Shown here one piece after another: positions 52,761-61,997 of a stretch of DNA of 64,000 nt. The DNA comes from Microbacterium sp. LWH3-1.2. GTDB taxonomy: Bacteria > Actinomycetota > Actinomycetes > Actinomycetales > Microbacteriaceae. The stretch spans positions 3,658,001-3,722,000 of the forward strand of contig NZ_JBEGIK010000001.1 of assembly GCF_040675855.1 (NCBI RefSeq), written 5' to 3'. The notes beneath the pieces are model-generated. The model ran no database searches, was not told the DNA's origin, and was given only the letters and a program-made list of their open reading frames with translations. The position numbers and the translations under genes are program-made. Numbering within the stretch: the stretch's first letter is position 1; every line of letters starts with the position of its first letter.

Positions 52761-53795
52761 ATGGATCTCGCCTACCTCTGGTTCTGGATCGTCGGATTCC
52801 TCTTCGTCGGCTACTTCGTGCTCGACGGGTTCGACTTCGGCGTCGGCATGTCGTTGCCGTTCCTCGGCAAGAACGACATCAGCCGCCGCCAGGTCATCAA
52901 CACCATCGGCCCCGTGTGGGACCTCAACGAGACCTGGGTGATCGTCGCCGGCGCGTGCCTGTTCGCGGCGTTCCCGGAGTGGTACGCGACGCTCTTCAGC
53001 GGCTTCTACCTCGCGCTGCTGCTGATCCTGCTCGCACTGATCCTGCGCGGTGTCTCGTTCGAGTACCGCCACCAGCGCGACTCGCTGCGGTGGAAGAAGG
53101 GGTTCGACACGATGATCGTCGTCGGCTCCGCCGTGCCGGCCCTCCTGTGGGGCGTCGCCGTCGCGAACATCGTGCAGGGGGTTCCGCTGGACGCGGACCA
53201 CGAGTTCACCGGTTCGCTGCTGACCCTGCTCAACCCGTACGGCCTGCTCGGCGGTCTGACGACGCTGCTGCTGTTCTTCACCCACGGCGTGTACTTCGTG
53301 GCGCTGAAGACGGACGGCCAGGTCGCCGCTGACGCACGTCGACTCGCCGGTCGCGCCGGACTCCTCACGATCGTGATCGCTGCGGCGTTCCTCGTGTGGA
53401 CGGTAGGCATGGCGTTCTCCGAGGGCCGCGAGTTCGCGATGGTCACGGCGGTCCTGTCGGCCGTGGCGGCCGTGCTCCTCATCGCCTCGTGGCTCTCGAA
53501 CGCCCGCGGCCGCGAGGGCTGGGCCTTCGGCTTCGGCGCCTTCACGATCGTGACGGCGGTGCTCGCGGTGTGGTTCGCGTTGTTCCCCTACGTCATGCCG
53601 TCGACCGGCGACCCCGCCGGATCGCTCACCATCGAGAACGCGTCGAGCACCGACTACACGCTGACGATCATGTCGTGGGCTGCCCTGATCTTCCTGCCGC
53701 TCGTGCTCGCCTACCAGGGCTGGACGTACTGGATCTTCCGCAAGCGCGTCACCCGCTCCCGCATCGAGCAGGCCGCGACGACGGCCGCGCACTGA
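52761..53795 (+). CDS. cydB: cytochrome bd oxidase subunit II
   Basis: This membrane partner of CydA has 344 residues and eight to nine helices. It begins LAYLWFWIVGFLFVGYFVLDGFDFGVGM and has GPVWDLNETWVI and the RGVSFEYRHQRDS loop, all family signatures. ATG 52761 follows GCAGGAGCAC. A palindromic terminator sits 10 nt after the stop, so cydAB is transcribed apart from cydDC, which starts about 400 nt on. Confidence 0.96.
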   Translation: MDLAYLWFWIVGFLFVGYFVLDGFDFGVGMSLPFLGKNDISRRQVINTIGPVWDLNETWVIVAGACLFAAFPEWYATLFSGFYLALLLILLALILRGVSFEYRHQRDSLRWKKGFDTMIVVGSAVPALLWGVAVANIVQGVPLDADHEFTGSLLTLLNPYGLLGGLTTLLLFFTHGVYFVALKTDGQVAADARRLAGRAGLLTIVIAAAFLVWTVGMAFSEGREFAMVTAVLSAVAAVLLIASWLSNARGREGWAFGFGAFTIVTAVLAVWFALFPYVMPSTGDPAGSLTIENASSTDYTLTIMSWAALIFLPLVLAYQGWTYWIFRKRVTRSRIEQAATTAAH

Positions 53796-53805
53796 GTGAG
53801 ATGTG

Positions 53806-53834
53806 GACGGATGCTGCGGGCCGCAGCATCCGTC
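53806..53834. terminator. terminator of cydAB made of inverted ACGGATGCTGCGG words
   Basis: 14-bp perfect arms, GACGGATGCTGCGG (53806-53819) and the mirror (53821-53834), are separated by one base. It is shared with the convergent truncated esterase. Both arms carry the recurrent word. Confidence 0.85.
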
Positions 53835-53837
53835 TCA

Positions 53838-54176
53838 TCACTTCGCCGACAGCCCCAGAACCGGATACATCACGGTGAACCCCTCCTGCAGTCCGCCGGT
53901 CAGCGCGTCACCGACGTGACCGGCGCCGGGCACCTCGTAGTACGTGACCGTCATGCCGACGGCCTGCGCCTCGGCCGACACGTCCTTGGCGGCCTGGATG
54001 TAGGTCGGATCCTCCGAGCCCGCGGTGAACACGGCGGTCATGCCGTCGTACGTACCCGAAGGAGCGGCCTGCATGATGTTGATCGGCTTGGCGGCCTCGA
54101 ACCCCGCGCTGTCGCCTCCGTAGATCGTGGTGGTGACGCTGCCGGGGTCTTCCGCCGCGTGGACAGCGACAGACCG
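53838..54176 (-). pseudogene. 5'-truncated esterase fragment (alpha/beta hydrolase C-terminus)
   Basis: Only the last ~110 residues remain. VTTTIYGGDSAGFEAAKPINIMQAA and MTAVFTAGSEDPTYIQAAKDVSAEAQ are followed by VTYYEVPGAGHVGDALTGG, which carries the catalytic-type His, and the frame ends LGLSAK at 53838. The nucleophile serine domain, signal sequence and start are missing. The junction falls near 54170, just before the cydD promoter region. It lies between cydAB and cydDC, so an insertion or deletion there left this scar. Confidence 0.7.
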
Positions 54177-54200
54177 AGGGATGGGTAGGGTCGAGGTGGA

Positions 54201-55898
54201 ATGAGTGAGACGGATGCCCCGCCTCGCGTGAACGGCAAACCCGTCGACCCACGGCTGCTGCGGTACGCGAGCGCCTCTCGCGGTTTCTTCGTCGCGATCG
54301 CCGCCATCGCGGCGGCGCAGACCGCGGTGATCGTCGCGTTCGCGTGGCTGCTGACGCGGGCGATCACCGGAGCGATCGACGGGATGCCGTGGGCCGACCT
54401 CGCGCCCACTCTCGGCGCGCTCGCGCTCGTGGTCGCGCTGCGTGCGGTGCTGCTGTGGACGCGCGAAGCCGTCGCCGCCCGCGCGGCCGCGCGCGTGCAG
54501 GGTCAGCTGCGCGCGACGCTCGTCGAGGCCATCGGCGTGCTCGGGCCCGAATGGCTCGGCGCCCGCAACTCGGCCGCGCTCGCCGTGACCGCGGGACGCG
54601 GGCTCGACGCCCTCGAGGCGTACTTCGGCCGCTACCTGCCGCAGCTCGTGCAGACCGTGGTGGCGACGCCGCTGATCCTCGCGGTGATGTGGTGGCAGGA
54701 CTGGATCTCGGGGCTCACCGTGCTGCTCACGCTCCCCCTCATCCCGATCTTCATGGTGCTCATCGGCCTCGCGACCCAGTCGGTGCAGCAGCGGCAGTGG
54801 CGCACGCTGCAGCGCTTGGCGTCGCGATTCGCCGACACTGTGCAGGGACTGTCGACCCTCAAGGTGTTCGGCCGGCAGCACCGGGCCGCGGCATCCATCG
54901 AACGGGTCACCGGCGAGTACCGCCGCGAGACGATGCGCGTCCTGCGAGTGTCGTTCCTTTCGGGGTTCGCGCTCGAGTTCCTCGCCTCGATCGCCGTCGC
55001 GATCGTGGCGGTCTCGATCGGGTTCCGGCTGATCGACGGGACGCTGACACTGGCCGTCGGGCTCTTCGTGCTGCTGCTGGCACCAGAGGCATACCTGCCG
55101 CTGCGCCAGGTCGGCGTCCAGTTCCACGCCGCGGCCGAGGGGGTCGCGGCGACCGACGACGTGTTCGACGTGCTCGACGCCGCGCGGACCAGCCCGCGGG
55201 CGGAGGAACCGGTCGTCGAGCGAGCGAGGAGCGAGCAAGGCGGAACGCCTGCACCCGGCGCACACGCCGTGCTCGTCCTCGATCGCGTCCGCGTGCGCCG
55301 CGGAGAACGGATGCTGCCAGCCGTCGATCTGACGGCGGGCCCGGGCACGGTCACCCTCGTCGAGGGGCCGAGCGGGGCCGGCAAATCCAGCCTCATCGCC
55401 GCTCTGCGGGGAGCAGCCGCCTTCGGCGGGGAGGCATCGTGGGACGGCGCCGACCTGCGCGCCCTCGCACCGTCGGAGTGGCTCGCGTGGGCGGGCCAGC
55501 GCCCCGGGCTCCTCACCGGCAGCATCGCCGACAACGTCGCCCTCGGCGATCCGACACCCGATCCGGCGACGGTGCGGCGCGCGCTCGAGCTCGCCTGCGC
55601 CGATGGGCTCGACCCTGCGCAGGAGCTCGGCGTGCAGGGCGCCGGCCTCTCCGGCGGCCAGGCTCAGCGCGTCGCGGTCGCCCGCGCGTTCTACCGGCAC
55701 CTGTGCGGGGACGCCGCGGTGATCGCGCTCGACGAACCCAGCTCGGCGCTCGACCCCCGGACAGAGGGCCGGCTATGGCGCAACATCCGTCTCCTCGCCG
55801 ACGAGGGCGCGACGGTGCTGCTGATCTCGCACCGTACGTCGGCGCGCGCCATCGCCGACCAGGTCGTGCGCCTCGAGCCGAGCGAGGTGCTCGCATGA
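54201..55898 (+). CDS. cydD: ABC transporter CydD subunit, cytochrome bd assembly
   Basis: This is half of the heterodimeric CydDC exporter of heme/cysteine/glutathione-type thiols needed to assemble cytochrome bd. It has 565 residues: six helices (about 27-310) and then an ATPase domain with Walker [13 protein letters not shown], signature LSGGQAQRV and Walker B AVIALDEPSSALDP. ATG 54201 follows GAGGTGG. It overlaps cydC by ATGA. The Q-loop and H-loop (ISHRTS) are present. Confidence 0.94.
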   Translation: MSETDAPPRVNGKPVDPRLLRYASASRGFFVAIAAIAAAQTAVIVAFAWLLTRAITGAIDGMPWADLAPTLGALALVVALRAVLLWTREAVAARAAARVQGQLRATLVEAIGVLGPEWLGARNSAALAVTAGRGLDALEAYFGRYLPQLVQTVVATPLILAVMWWQDWISGLTVLLTLPLIPIFMVLIGLATQSVQQRQWRTLQRLASRFADTVQGLSTLKVFGRQHRAAASIERVTGEYRRETMRVLRVSFLSGFALEFLASIAVAIVAVSIGFRLIDGTLTLAVGLFVLLLAPEAYLPLRQVGVQFHAAAEGVAATDDVFDVLDAARTSPRAEEPVVERARSEQGGTPAPGAHAVLVLDRVRVRRGERMLPAVDLTAGPGTVTLVEGPSGAGKSSLIAALRGAAAFGGEASWDGADLRALAPSEWLAWAGQRPGLLTGSIADNVALGDPTPDPATVRRALELACADGLDPAQELGVQGAGLSGGQAQRVAVARAFYRHLCGDAAVIALDEPSSALDPRTEGRLWRNIRLLADEGATVLLISHRTSARAIADQVVRLEPSEVLA

Positions 55899-57643
55899 CC
55901 GCCCCGAGCCAGCCCGAACACCCCCGCTCACCTGTCGCAAACGGCCGCCCGGAGCAGCACGTCCTGACAGGCGAGCAACCCTCCACGTTGGGAGCGGTGC
56001 TGCGCGGCGCGATGCCGCCGGCGCGGCGGTTCTGGTGGGCGCTCGCGGCCGGGTTCGCCTCGGAAGCCTCGGCTGTCGCGCTGCTCGCCGTCAGCGCGTG
56101 GCTCATCGTGCGCGCGAGCGAGCAGCCGCCGGTGCTGTACCTGTCGGCCGCGGTCGTCGGCGTGCGATTCTTCGCCATCTCGCGCGCTTCGTTCCGCTAC
56201 CTCGAGCGGCTCACCGGCCACGACGCCGCCTTGCGGCAGCTCGCATCGACGCGCGCCGACCTCGTGCGCCGGCTCGTCCCCCTGGCCCCCGACGGCCTGG
56301 CGCGCACGCGCCGGGGCTCAGTGCTGGGGGCGCTCGTCGACGACGTCGACGAACTGCAGAATCTTCCGCTGCGTGTCGTGCAGCCGCTGGTCTCGTCGGC
56401 ACTGGTCGCCCTCGGCGCGGTCGTGCTGCTCGCGGTCGTGTGGTGGCCGGCTGCCCTGACCCTGCTCGCGTGCCTCATCGTCGCGGCGGCGATCGCCACG
56501 CTGTGGGGATGGATGTCGGGCGCCCGGGCAGAACGGGCCATCGCCCCGCTGCGCGCCCGCCTCGCCGACGCGGTGCTCGACCACATCGGCAGCCTCGACG
56601 TGCTGACCGCGTTCGGCGCGGAGGCGCAGAGCCGGGAGCGCATCGCCGGCGCCGACGCCGACCTGCGGCGCGCCGTCGTCCGCCGGTCCGGAGCGCAGGC
56701 CGGCACCGCCGCCCTCGTGTCGCTCCTCGCCGGCGCCGCGTCGATCGCCGCCGTGCTGGTCTCCGCGCCGGGCGCGGCATCCGGCTCGCTCAGCGGTCCG
56801 TCCCTCGCGGTCGCCGTGCTTGTGCCGATGGCGGTGTTCGAGGTGTTCGCGTCGGTGCCGATGGCCGCGTCGGCGTGGCGCCTGGTGCGGGCGTCGGCGG
56901 AGCGCATCGCGGATTCGCTGCCCGCCACCGCGCCCGCTGAACTCGCCCCCGAGACCGTCGAGGCCACGGGTGACGCTCCCGCTCTCGGCGGCGGCATCCG
57001 GTTGCAGGGGGCGAGCGTACGGTGGCCGGGCGCCGCCGAGCCCGCGCTGCGCGACATCGACCTCGCGATCCGGCCGGGCGAACGGGTGCTCGTCATGGGC
57101 TCGAGCGGCGCGGGCAAGAGCACCCTCGCGCACGCGCTCGTGCGGTTCCTCGAGACCGAGGGAGGCTACGACGTCGGCCCCCGCTCGGTGCACGACCTCT
57201 CCCCCGACGACGTGCGGCTCACGGTGGGCTTGTGCGAGCAGCATCCGATGCTCTTCGACGAGGACATCCGCCAGAACCTGCTCTTCGCGCGCGACACCGC
57301 GACGGATGCCGAGCTCGAGGCCGCCCTCGACCGCGTCGGCCTCGGCGCGTGGCTGGGCGAGCGCGGCGGACTCGGCGCGCGCGTCGGCGAGCGCGGCGCC
57401 CTGGTGTCGGGCGGACAGGCGCAGCGGATCGCGCTCGCGCGGGCGCTGCTGCGGGGCTTCCCGGTGCTCGTGCTCGACGAGCCCACCGCGGGCGTCGACC
57501 CCGAGGCATCCGATCGCCTCCTCGCCGACCTGCTGGGCGCCGTCCGCGACGACCAGGCCGTGGTGCTCATCTCGCACGTCGCCGTGCCCGACAGGCTCGT
57601 CGACCGCATCGTGCGCATCGAAGACGGCCGCCTGGCCCGATGA
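55895..57643 (+). CDS. cydC: ABC transporter CydC subunit, cytochrome bd assembly
   Basis: This second half of CydDC has 582 residues. A Pro-rich soluble start (1-30) precedes six helices, with the CydC-typical RASFRYLERLTGHDAALRQL. The ATPase domain has Walker [15 protein letters not shown], signature VSGGQAQRIALARALLRG and Walker B VLVLDEPTAGVDP. ATG 55895 overlaps the cydD stop. The open frame continues far upstream only as cydD's shifted frame. Confidence 0.94.
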   Translation: MTAPSQPEHPRSPVANGRPEQHVLTGEQPSTLGAVLRGAMPPARRFWWALAAGFASEASAVALLAVSAWLIVRASEQPPVLYLSAAVVGVRFFAISRASFRYLERLTGHDAALRQLASTRADLVRRLVPLAPDGLARTRRGSVLGALVDDVDELQNLPLRVVQPLVSSALVALGAVVLLAVVWWPAALTLLACLIVAAAIATLWGWMSGARAERAIAPLRARLADAVLDHIGSLDVLTAFGAEAQSRERIAGADADLRRAVVRRSGAQAGTAALVSLLAGAASIAAVLVSAPGAASGSLSGPSLAVAVLVPMAVFEVFASVPMAASAWRLVRASAERIADSLPATAPAELAPETVEATGDAPALGGGIRLQGASVRWPGAAEPALRDIDLAIRPGERVLVMGSSGAGKSTLAHALVRFLETEGGYDVGPRSVHDLSPDDVRLTVGLCEQHPMLFDEDIRQNLLFARDTATDAELEAALDRVGLGAWLGERGGLGARVGERGALVSGGQAQRIALARALLRGFPVLVLDEPTAGVDPEASDRLLADLLGAVRDDQAVVLISHVAVPDRLVDRIVRIEDGRLAR

Positions 57644-57680
57644 TCACCGCCCGCGCAACCACCCGCCGGGTTCGGTGCTC

Positions 57681-57707
57681 GAGCGGCTGGTCTCGGGCGA
57701 GCCGCTC
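57681..57707. terminator. possible terminator between cydC and the SDR
   Basis: The inverted repeat GAGCGGCT-N11-AGCCGCTC lies between convergent gene ends. The stem is short (8 bp) with no T-run, so this is weak. Confidence 0.4.
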
Positions 57708-57729
57708 CTCGGTGACCGACCCGCCGTAC

Positions 57730-59283
57730 TCACGCCGGCGCGGGCTCCGCCACGACGGCCTCGGCGGCCGCGGTGATGCGGCGCGCCATCCCCGCGAAGA
57801 TGAATCCGTGGAACGGCACCACCGCGACCCAGTACAGGCGCCCCGCGAGCCCTCGTGGGAAGAACACGGCGCGCTGATCGTAGCGTGAGCCGCCGCCATC
57901 GCCGTCGGGCGAGGCCTGCAGCTCGAGCCACGCGAGACCCGGCACCTTCATCTCGGCCCGGAGGCGCAGCATCCGTCCCGGTTCGAGAGCTTCGACGCGC
58001 CAGAAGTCGAGGGCGTCGCCGACGGCGAGCCGTTCTTTGCTGCGCCGCCCGCGGGCCAGCCCGATGCCGCCGACGAGGCGGTCCATCCAGCCGCGCACAG
58101 CCCACAGCAGAGGCGACGAGTACCAGCCGTTCTCACCGCCGATCCCCACGATCACACCCCACAGCGCCGATGGCGAGGCGGGGGTGTGGGTCGTGCGCAC
58201 GTCGGTGAAGACGACACGACCTGCCCAGTCGGGATCGTTGGGCAGCGGGTCGCTCGGCGCGCCGAGCACCTCGGCATCCTGCCAGCTCGTCTCGATCGCG
58301 TCTGCCTCGACGCGACCGAGCGCCATTCGTACCGCCGTCCGGTAGGGCGTCAAGCCTCCGTCGGGCGGCGGGATCAGGTCGTCGATCGCGAGGTCCTTGA
58401 CGATGCACTCGTTCTGCAGCGACTCGACGAGCGGGCGGGCGATGGAGCGGGGAATCGGCGTGACGAGGTTCACCCAGTGAGAGGCGAGCCGCGGCGTGAG
58501 CACCGGCAGCGCCGCGATGGGTCGCTGCCTCAGGCCTGCTTCGACGGCGTAGCCATTCATCATCTGCCCGTACCGCAGCACATCGGGTCCGCCGATGTCG
58601 ACAGCCCGGTTCACGTCGGCGGGCAGCCGCGCGGCACCCAGCAGGTAGTGCAGCACGTCGCGCACGGCGATCGGCTGGATGCGGTTGCGCACCCACTTCG
58701 GCGCCGGCATGTAAGGCAGCACCTCGGTGAGGTGACGCACCATCTCGAACGACGCGGACCCGGATCCGATCACGACGCCCGCCTGCAGCACGATGGTGGG
58801 CACCCCGCTCGCGAGGAACGTCTCGCCGACCTCGACGCGCGAGCGCAGATGCGGCGACAGCGCCACCCCCTCGGGGTGCAGGCCCCCGAGGTACACGATC
58901 CGACCGACGGATGCCTCCACCGCCGCCCGCGCGACCGTCTGGGCCGCGCGACGGTCGGCGTCGGCGAACGACGTGCCGCCCGACATCGAGTGGACGAGGT
59001 AGTAGACGACGTCGACATCACGCGCCGCTTCGCCGACGGATGCGGCATCCGTGGCGTCGCCGCGGACGATCTCGACGCTGTCGCTCCAGGGGAACGCGAC
59101 CGCCCGGGCCGCGTCGCGTGCCAGGACGCGCACTTCGTACCCGGCGTTCAGGAGCCGGGGAACCAGGCGACCGCCGATGTAGCCCGTTGCCCCGAGGACC
59201 AGTGCCCGGCGCGCGGAGCCGTCGTCGCGCGGCCGGGCGATGAGCGCCGGCTCACGGCCGGTCGGCGCAGAGACATCGTCCAC
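57730..59283 (-). CDS. SDR-family epimerase-like protein with DUF2867 C-terminal domain
   Basis: This 517-residue two-part protein has an N-terminal Rossmann domain of the atypical SDR type (LVLGATGYIGGRLVPRLL at about 28-45, then VVYYLVHSMSGG and GRIVYLGGLHP). The C-terminal half is the DUF2867 ligand-binding domain, with RTTHTPASPSALWGVIVGIGGENGWY and the closing WVAVVPFHGFIFAGMARRI. The family is common in actinobacteria and uncharacterised; lipid or quinone substrates have been suggested by its fold only. The start is GTG 59283. An ACGGATGC inverted pair lies inside the gene at 59036-59052. Confidence 0.88.
   Translation of the reverse strand: MDDVSAPTGREPALIARPRDDGSARRALVLGATGYIGGRLVPRLLNAGYEVRVLARDAARAVAFPWSDSVEIVRGDATDAASVGEAARDVDVVYYLVHSMSGGTSFADADRRAAQTVARAAVEASVGRIVYLGGLHPEGVALSPHLRSRVEVGETFLASGVPTIVLQAGVVIGSGSASFEMVRHLTEVLPYMPAPKWVRNRIQPIAVRDVLHYLLGAARLPADVNRAVDIGGPDVLRYGQMMNGYAVEAGLRQRPIAALPVLTPRLASHWVNLVTPIPRSIARPLVESLQNECIVKDLAIDDLIPPPDGGLTPYRTAVRMALGRVEADAIETSWQDAEVLGAPSDPLPNDPDWAGRVVFTDVRTTHTPASPSALWGVIVGIGGENGWYSSPLLWAVRGWMDRLVGGIGLARGRRSKERLAVGDALDFWRVEALEPGRMLRLRAEMKVPGLAWLELQASPDGDGGGSRYDQRAVFFPRGLAGRLYWVAVVPFHGFIFAGMARRITAAAEAVVAEPAPA
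59036..59052. repeat. inverted ACGGATGC pair inside a coding sequence
   Basis: ACGGATGC-G-GCATCCGT is a 17-bp palindrome within the SDR gene. It shows that two copies of the recurrent word can be tolerated back-to-back in coding DNA. Confidence 0.7.
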
Positions 59284-59349
59284 GCCCGCAGACTACGGGA
59301 GACCTCCGGCCGCCCCAACGGCTTGACGCCGCGTGCCCGAAGGCGTACG

Positions 59350-59958
59350 TCACAGGCGCGTGGCGAAGACCTGCGTGCCCTCCGGCGACGGCAGCGGCTC
59401 GAACCCGACGCGCGGGTAGAACGCGATCGCTCCCGTGTTGTCGGACGACGCGACGAGGTGCAGGCCCGGCACGCCCGCCTCGCGCAGCGCGTTCTCGAAG
59501 GTCTCGATGAGACGGCGGCCGAGCCCTTGACCCTGGGTCTCGGGCAGCAGGTCGATGTGCAGATGCGCGGGGTATTCGTCGCCGAACGGCTGGGCACCCC
59601 CTCGGCGCGCGTAGGCGTAGCGCACGATGCCGTCCTGGCGCGAGACGCTCACCGGCAGCGGGTCGCCCTGCGGCTCGGGCCAGCGCTCGGAGAACCGCGG
59701 CCACCACCCGGTGGCGAACCAGTCCTCGAACGCGGCGGAATCCGGCGCGCCGACGACGTAGCCCACGACGCGTTCGTCGTCGGCCTCGACGACGAACGCG
59801 AACTCGGGGTGGTGCGCCGCATACGGGAGCACGAAGATCTCGGCCCAGAGGTCGTCGTCGTCGAGCAACCCGGTGGCGTCGGCGCCGGCATCCGCGGTCT
59901 TGAGGCAGATCTCGGCGAGGGCGGGCTCGTCACCCGGCCGGAAGGGGCGGATTCGCAT
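59350..59958 (-). CDS. GNAT-family N-acetyltransferase
   Basis: This acetyltransferase of 202 residues reads IRPFRPGDEPALAEICLKTADAG, AFVVEADDERVVGYVVG, then the acetyl-CoA loop LHIDLLPETQGQGLGRRLIETFENAL (Q-x-x-G-x-G/A form) and LVASSDNTGAIAFYPRVGFEP. The mid-region matches the O-GlcNAcase-associated GNAT group. The acceptor is unknown. I chose ATG 59958; GTG 59961 is adjacent. Confidence 0.9.
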   Translation of the reverse strand: MRIRPFRPGDEPALAEICLKTADAGADATGLLDDDDLWAEIFVLPYAAHHPEFAFVVEADDERVVGYVVGAPDSAAFEDWFATGWWPRFSERWPEPQGDPLPVSVSRQDGIVRYAYARRGGAQPFGDEYPAHLHIDLLPETQGQGLGRRLIETFENALREAGVPGLHLVASSDNTGAIAFYPRVGFEPLPSPEGTQVFATRL

Positions 59959-59983
59959 CACCGGCCGAGTCTACGGCCGTGTC

Positions 59984-60068
59984 CGTCAAGGCTCGCTCGC
60001 TCACCGAGCGAAACCGACACACCTGTCATCGAGCGGGGCGCGCTCTGGCGCGCGGGGTCGAAACGCGC
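59984..60068. repeat. intergenic GTTTCG...GAGCG palindromic repeat (REP-like)
   Basis: About 85 bases between the GNAT gene and modC contain a GCTCGCTCGCTCACCGAGCG hairpin unit, AAACCGACA and GAGCGGGGCGCGCTCTGGCG, bounded by GTTTCG-type ends on the minus strand. It resembles the GTTTCGxxCGCTCGCT-rich intergenic repeats seen in many Microbacteriaceae genomes. It could also act as a terminator. Only one copy was noticed in the window. Confidence 0.5.
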
Positions 60069-60084
60069 CTCACCCGGCGCAGGC

Positions 60085-61173
60085 TCACGGCACGTCGACG
60101 AAGCGCACGTCGGCCGGGTCCACGCGCAGCGTGATCGGGTCCCCGGGCCCGAGGCCCGCCGCGCGATCGGCGGCCACGTCCACGGCGACGTCGGGGTCGG
60201 CGGTGCGCACGCGCACGCCCGCGGGGGTCTGCTCGAGCCGCACGATGCGCGCGATCCACTCCCCCGCACCGCGGGGCGGCCCCTCGGCGACCCGGACGTC
60301 GCTCGGGCGGAACACGGCCGCGGAAGACGGATGCCGCGTCCCCGCCGGGCGGGGCAGCACGAGGTTCCCGGCACGCCAGGCGGCAGCATCCGTCCTCCCT
60401 TCCACCCGGTTGAGACCCGCAACCGCCGCGGCGAAGCGGGTCGCCGGAGAGGCGAGCACTTCACGGACAGGGCCGGACTGCGTGACGCGGCCGCCCTCGA
60501 GCACCACCAAGCGGCTCGCGAGGGCGACGGCGTCGACCGCGTCGTGGGTCGCGACGACCGCGGTCGTGCCGGTGGCCGCGAGCTGCTGATGCAGGAGCGC
60601 GCGCACGTCGCCGGCGGTCTCGGTGTCGAGGGACGTGAGCGGCTCGTCGAGGAGGAGGGCGGCGGGCGCCGTCGCGAGGGCACGCGCGAGCGCCACGCGC
60701 TGCTGCTGGCCGCCCGACAGCTGTGCGGGACGACGCCCGCCGAGACCTTCGAGGCCGACGCGCCGAAGCCAGTCACCGGCGCCGTCCGCGGCGGCGGCCT
60801 TCGTCGCCCCGTGGACGCGGAGCCCGAACGCGACGTTGTCGATCGCGCTGAGATGTGGGAACAGCCGCGGGTCCTGCCCGAGCAGCACCACGCCGCGCGA
60901 CGCGGGCGGCGTGCGGCGCGCCGGAGACGCGTCGATCGCGCGACCCCCGAGGTGCACATGTCCTTCGTCGAACCCGGTGAGCCCCGCGAGCACCCCGAGC
61001 AGCGTCGACTTGCCGGCCCCGCTCGGCCCCATCAGAGCGACGACGGCTCCCGACGCCGCCTGGAGTGCGACGTCGAGAGCGAACCCGCCGCGACGCACCA
61101 CCACCCGGGCGTCCAATCCGGCCGCCGCGTGGGACGCGGCGTTCGTCCCGGCGTGCGGCGCGACCGCGCTCAC
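60085..61173 (-). CDS. modC: molybdate ABC transporter ATPase
   Basis: This ATPase of 362 residues has Walker [17 protein letters not shown]-loop [14 protein letters not shown], signature [15 protein letters not shown] and Walker [15 protein letters not shown]. The C-terminal ~110 residues contain a TOBE/mop-type domain ([20 protein letters not shown] and on to [10 protein letters not shown]) that binds oxyanion, as usual for ModC. GTG 61173 overlaps the modB stop (GTGA). It is the last gene of the mod operon. Confidence 0.94.
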   Translation of the reverse strand: MSAVAPHAGTNAASHAAAGLDARVVVRRGGFALDVALQAASGAVVALMGPSGAGKSTLLGVLAGLTGFDEGHVHLGGRAIDASPARRTPPASRGVVLLGQDPRLFPHLSAIDNVAFGLRVHGATKAAAADGAGDWLRRVGLEGLGGRRPAQLSGGQQQRVALARALATAPAALLLDEPLTSLDTETAGDVRALLHQQLAATGTTAVVATHDAVDAVALASRLVVLEGGRVTQSGPVREVLASPATRFAAAVAGLNRVEGRTDAAAWRAGNLVLPRPAGTRHPSSAAVFRPSDVRVAEGPPRGAGEWIARIVRLEQTPAGVRVRTADPDVAVDVAADRAAGLGPGDPITLRVDPADVRFVDVP

Positions 61174-61997
61174 CGCGGAGCCTCTGCCCGCCAGGCGCGC
61201 ACGAGGAGCAGCACCCCGACGGCGGTCACGAGGAGCAGCAGCGACAGTGCCACCGCCGTTCCCTGCGACACACCGGCGCCGTTGAACGCGGTGTAGATCG
61301 CGAGCGGCATGGTCTGCGTCACGCCCGGAGCGTTGCCCGCGAACAGCGCGGTCGCCCCGAACTCCCCGATCGCCCGGGCGAAGCACAGCACGATGCCGGC
61401 GACCAGTCCCGGGGCGGCGAGCGGGAGCGTCACGCGGGCGAGGATCGTCCAGCGCCCCGCACCCAAGCCCGCCGCCGCCTGCTCATACCCCCATCCGGTC
61501 GACCGCAGCGCTCCCTCGAGCGCGAGCACGAGGAACGGCAGCGCGACGAAGGTCTGCGCCATCACGACTGCGGTCGTCGTGAACGGGATGCGGATGCCCC
61601 ACTCCGCGAGAATGCCGCCGAGCCAGCTGGTGCGGCCGAAGAGGAACAGCATGGCGACGCCGCCGACCATGGGCGGCAGCACCAGCGGCACCGTCACGAG
61701 GGCCCGGAGAACGGCGGCCGTGCGGACGGTGCTCCGCGCGATGAGAAGCGCCAGCGGCACCCCGAGCACGACGCACACGACGGTCGCCACCGCGCCGGTC
61801 GCGAGCGAGAGCCCGAGGGCCGACAGCGCCACGGACGACGTGACATCGCTCCACAGCGTCGCCCATTCGACCCGCAGCACGAGGGCGCCGAGCGGCAGCA
61901 CCAGCAGGGCGAGCCCGATCACCGCCGGCACGGCGAGCACGCGCGGCACGAACCCCGCGCGCTCCTCGCGCGCGGGTGCGTGTGCCGCAGCGAGCAT
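61170..61997 (-). CDS. modB: molybdate ABC transporter permease
   Basis: This permease of 275 residues has six helices and the ModB marks [51 protein letters not shown] (the ATPase-docking EAA loop) and [21 protein letters not shown] 61997 overlaps the TAA stop of modA by one base. It sits between modA and modC. Confidence 0.94.
   Translation of the reverse strand: MLAAAHAPAREERAGFVPRVLAVPAVIGLALLVLPLGALVLRVEWATLWSDVTSSVALSALGLSLATGAVATVVCVVLGVPLALLIARSTVRTAAVLRALVTVPLVLPPMVGGVAMLFLFGRTSWLGGILAEWGIRIPFTTTAVVMAQTFVALPFLVLALEGALRSTGWGYEQAAAGLGAGRWTILARVTLPLAAPGLVAGIVLCFARAIGEFGATALFAGNAPGVTQTMPLAIYTAFNGAGVSQGTAVALSLLLLVTAVGVLLLVRAWRAEAPR

Noticed and set aside
58186..61296. A 1036-codon plus-strand open frame opposite the SDR, GNAT and modC genes
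   Set aside because: It is an antisense by-product of GC-rich codons: it is His/Arg/Gly-rich, has no domains, and covers well-supported minus-strand genes.
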